NCBI GenBank assembly: GCA_963693085.1
Contig: OY856412.1
Coordinates: 344,363,457 to 344,427,456 of the forward strand
Length of the DNA stretch: 64,000 nucleotides
Direction of reading: 5' to 3'
Source: Alisma plantago-aquatica
Lineage: Eukaryota > Streptophyta > Magnoliopsida > Alismatales > Alismataceae
Shown here: piece by piece, positions 60,601 to 64,000 of the stretch
Layout of the letters: every line of letters starts with the position of its first letter
Numbering within the stretch: the first letter of the stretch is position 1
Program-made: the position numbers and the translations under genes
The notes under the pieces: model-generated
Database searches by the model: none
What the model saw: only the letters and a program-made list of their open reading frames with translations
What the model was told of the DNA's origin: nothing

Positions 60601-62067
60601 TTGAGAGGCATATATCTAGCTTAGCTAGTAGACAGGCTAGAAGAAGGGGTTAGGCGAACCCTAAGTTTGTGAGATATGTTTGGCTAACACTCAGATGTAA
60701 CGAGATTTGTTGATCAAGTTAGTGGTTGCCTAGTTATCCAGCCTAGGGATTTTCGTGATGGAAGGATGGTTGTAGAACCTCAGATGCACTTCTATGGAAA
60801 AGGAGGTGATGAAACCAACAACTAGAGTGTTTTAGGGTTTCTGAGGAATCAACCTTGAGGAATCATGACATTCATGACATCATGATTTTAAGTTCATCAT
60901 ACACCATGGTTCTACTAAGATAGTAAGTTGTGGTAGTACTTTGGATGCCTAAGATAAAATTTCATGTGGCTTGTCACCATGCATGCCAGGAGGTGAAGGA
61001 CAAACTCTAGTAACCCACTGAGTTGATATAGAGGATAAGAGTCGCCGAGGGGGGAATGGGAGTTCAGCACTATGGATGGTGTGGTAAGTGTCCCCTGGAC
61101 CGAGGAAGGTTAGGATGCAATGTGGGTTCTGGTAGATCACCTTACCTAGATGACATGATCTAAGAGAAAGAGAGAGAGTACTATCAAGGGATAGATCCAG
61201 TTGAACTACATATAAGAAAGAGAGATGGTTCAACTACATCATGATGCGAGTTCAAAGGTTCATGACTATGACCTAAAGATTCACTTCCATGCAGTGGAAG
61301 TAATTACATGACGAACTTGATGCGAGTACATCTTATCACCCCTAACTGATGATTAGAATGATCCAGACTAGAGGGTCTGATGAGAGCATGTGTGCTCATT
61401 CAAGGTGATACATGGAGACAGTTTTGTCCTATGAAAGATGTGATGTTAACCACCATACCCAGTATCAGGATGTAAAGAAGATCTGTAAGGAAGGTTGTGT
61501 AAGTCACTGCTTCATTAAAATGATTTTGGTGAAGGGACCTCATGAAGGTCAGAAAAAGGCCACAGTGTGTGCAGAGGAAGTCGCTTTGATCATGTGATGG
61601 TTGAAAAAGAGCCCATGGGCGACATGAGTCATGAGTTGATGCCAAGTAGACTAACATGCAATTCACTATGGGAGAAAATGTGATACGAAAATCCGACCCC
61701 TCTGAGCTATAGCTGAGAAAGTTGAGCCCAGATACATGGGTCCATTTGGTAAGGATAGGTGGAGATGGTTATGTTTAGCCTTACCCCTCAGGATAATGTG
61801 ATGTATGATGTGTTCCACAAGTCTGATCTAGAGCACTATGTGAGGTACCCGAGCCATGGGCTGAGCAACGAACCTAGTGAGCTCCCATGGGAGGCTAATT
61901 TACCCTAAGTCACCTATAAGGGTACGAGATACCAAGGTGAGAGAGAGCTCAGGAGTAAAGAATATATATATATGGTAAAGGTTCTATAGAAGCACCATGG
62001 AGAGGATGAAGCCACATGGGAGATGAACACAGACATGGAAAAAGCATATCCTGAATTGTTTGTTTGA
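57622..62067 (+). pseudogene. Tekay-like gag-pol, heavily decayed
   Basis: The reading frame is lost by many stops and frame shifts. The gag region (about 58080-58860) shares text with the LARD-like internal region. Readable pieces are an integrase zinc-finger-like CQEVKDKL (about 60985), the phrase STSYHP at 61327 where the family has STAYHPQTDGQ, and the tail 61793-62067 with NVMYDVFHKSDLEHYV, then ATWEMNTDMEKAYPELF and a TGA stop at 62065. That tail is the group-II chromodomain-like end of Del/Tekay elements, thought to steer insertion to heterochromatin. A TAG replaces the usual Trp in the VKVLW motif. Confidence 0.78.
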
Positions 62068-62108
62068 TTGTTGATTTGAGGGCAAAATTCCTATAAGGAG
62101 TGGAGGAT

Positions 62109-62208
62109 GTTATAACCCCATTTTTCTAAACCATGTAATGAGATTGTAAATCTCCTTTTAAAAGATAAATGAAATCAATGGTTGATTTATTTGTTTGAGT
62201 TGAATGAT
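62109..62208 (+). repeat. Tekay-like 3' LTR fragment
   Basis: tgttataacccc to gaatgattt matches 54693-54795 almost base for base, then diverges abruptly at about 62208. The preceding gaggatg purine stretch (62099-62108) is the polypurine tract. The rest of the LTR is deleted or displaced. Confidence 0.85.
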
Positions 62209-64000
62209 TTGGGGCAAATAGAGGAAAGATATGTACTACAACATCAAAGAAATTATAAAAAAATTAGAAGCTATATATGTATCACATCATTCATCAAGGT
62301 TCCTAAACATAGAATAGTTGATGATATGATACTATTACAATGCATACCTCATAAAGGTTCAAAATTTTATTTATCTTTACTTAAAAAATAAAAATTCGTG
62401 CAAAATTTTGTGATCAAACTCCTTAATATTGGGAAGTTATAACTAGAGTAAAAATTTGCATTAAACTGGCATTTATAGGTATTAAAGAGATACCTTATTA
62501 TATGAAATATAAGTTCATGAAACCCCAAAATTATAACATTTAGCAAAACATGGTTTTATCAACTTAAAAGACCACTTAAACAACAATTAAAATTAAATAT
62601 TATAAATTTGGTGGAGATGGAATGAAAAAGCCATAAATGACCCATATTTAGGTTAAAACCCTACTTATTTAAAAAATTTATCCTTATGCCCACAAAAATG
62701 GTTAATATTACTGCCATGGATAACCGTTTAATAGGGAATATGATAAGAAAAAATTGATATTTACCACTTTACTACTATAACAGATCATAAAGAGAAAGTT
62801 TAGGGGTTGCATGTAGAGAATGTAGGCATAGTAAACTAGGTGAAGCTATATCACTCACCTTAAAATGAAGAGAACTTGTTCCAAGAAAGAAACCTATGTC
62901 CAAGGCTCCAAACCAACCTCAAAGAGACCACCAAAGCGTTATGAAAGCTCCTTCAAGAATGATCTATTCTCAACTAGGTAAAAAAGAGAGAAAAGGAGGG
63001 ATATTTTACCTTATGAAGCAGTATATTCTATGGTTCGTTGTTGTTCTTAGTAAAATCAAGTATAAAAGAGGGAAAACAACAAACAAATAGAAGAATAATT
63101 TATCTTACATGATCTAGAGTTTTAAAATGGTATAGATCTTTAAATCAGCCAAAGTAATCTTGATCTTATTCTTTCATGGACCTACATATTTTCAATACAA
63201 GCACATTGACCTCCTTGGAGATCCTTTTGACCATCATGGATCCTATTCAGATTCTTCAATATCTATTGGGCGTCAAATGGTTCTTATGGTCAATGGGTTT
63301 GGGTTATATATATATGAAGGGGGTTGAAATGACAAACCAACCCCAAAATACCTGTCAAGTAACCCTCTTTTCCCTTCCATCGACTAACACCCATCATGGA
63401 TCACTCATCAACCTCCACATTTTGAGGTTCACCTCACTTCATGGACCATGATGTACCCACATTACACCCATTGATGCCCTCTCAACTTCACTGATTCAGG
63501 TTTTAGTTCATGACCCATTGAGATTCATATCAACTTCACATGGTGATGGTTCAAATGACATCCATGTATGGAAAAAACATCTTCAGTCATCGAGGATGTA
63601 ACAAATGCACATTGAGGTCCACTCTAATCTCCCCATTTGAGGATCCAACAAGGAACCATCTATGTACTTGATGAAATTTCTTCATAATACTTTTTATGCC
63701 TAAAATCAATGCTTGAATTGATCCAAATTTCATGCTTAATCAGCATTTTAGTCTTGTAATTGCATAATAAATGTATCTATATTTTTTAATATAACTAAAA
63801 CTAATTGAAAGTATTTTGTATCCTATATTGTGAATCATGGTTCATCTGTAACTTATACTACTGTTATTGACAAAAAAGGAACTCAAGAAGTCACAATTTG
63901 ACTCTCCACACAGAGGAACTTTATGTACCCCTTTGTGCATTGTGTGACCATGTCAAGCTGCCTATTAAAGCCTCCTAGTCTAGTACATGGAGTGTTGTAC
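62209..64000. other. Unassigned AT-rich sequence
   Basis: 1.8 kb holds no ORF over 91 codons, no recognisable domain and no repeat shared with the rest of the window. A run of tatatata at about 63307-63314 could be a TATA box but lacks context. It could be the interior of another element whose ends lie to the right, or ancient decayed sequence. Confidence 0.35.

Larger units (their letters stand above)
54693..62208 (+). mobile_element. Tekay/Del-like Ty3/gypsy element, 3' LTR truncated
   Basis: The 5' LTR is 54693-57607. A tRNA-iMet primer site follows, then 4.5 kb of decayed gag-pol and about 100 bp of 3' LTR (62109-62208) before the similarity stops. The assignment rests on the end of pol, a group-II chromodomain-like tail (VKVL...HHGEDEATWE...YPELF), and LTRs that start (tg)ttataacccc. 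Confidence 0.86.

Overview
The window is plant nuclear DNA, most likely from a seed plant with a large, repeat-rich genome. Every recognisable feature belongs to a plant transposable element: Ty3/gypsy Athila, Ty3/gypsy Tekay/Del-like, Ty1/copia, and En/Spm-type CACTA. No host gene, rRNA, tRNA gene or CRISPR array was found. The species cannot be named from the sequence.

The left two thirds is a stack of nested insertions. A Ty1/copia element (copia-2) starts beyond the left edge. A retrotransposon without usable coding capacity and with LTRs of about 3 kb (LARD-like, 1-30249) interrupts its pol remnant. The 3' LTR of that element is split by a minus-strand Athila element (7000-29079, duplication aacct). 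The 5' LTR of the Athila element is split by a CACTA transposon (17212-27741, duplication tcg). Further right, the 3' LTR of copia-2 is split by a younger copia element (copia-1, 32648-41814, duplication caata). Each junction was placed by matching the broken repeat to its intact partner.

The CACTA element is the best-preserved part. It has 14-bp terminal inverted repeats, hairpin-forming subterminal repeats (about 7 on the left, 9 on the right), a GC-rich block near the 5' end, and three 449-bp tandem units that each hold a foldback of about 190 bp. Its two genes lie on the + strand. The first is a TNP2-type transposase with a single in-frame stop. The second is a fully open 13-exon gene joining a Transposase_24-like region to a C48 (Ulp1-like) cysteine-protease-like region. 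The two products would be expected to cut and to bind or regulate the element ends.

The Athila gag-pol is one frame of about 5.6 kb with 16 internal stops and no frameshift. Copia-1 has an intact gag ORF, near-identical LTRs and a dead, shortened pol, so it probably moved using proteins made by another element. Its relative copia-3 (42343-50581) is older and fully degenerate.

From 50582 to 54692 lies an unidentified 1.2-kb direct-repeat pair around an AT-rich spacer. A decayed Tekay/Del-like element follows (54693 to about 62208), with its 3' LTR cut off after about 100 bp. The last 1.8 kb is unassigned.
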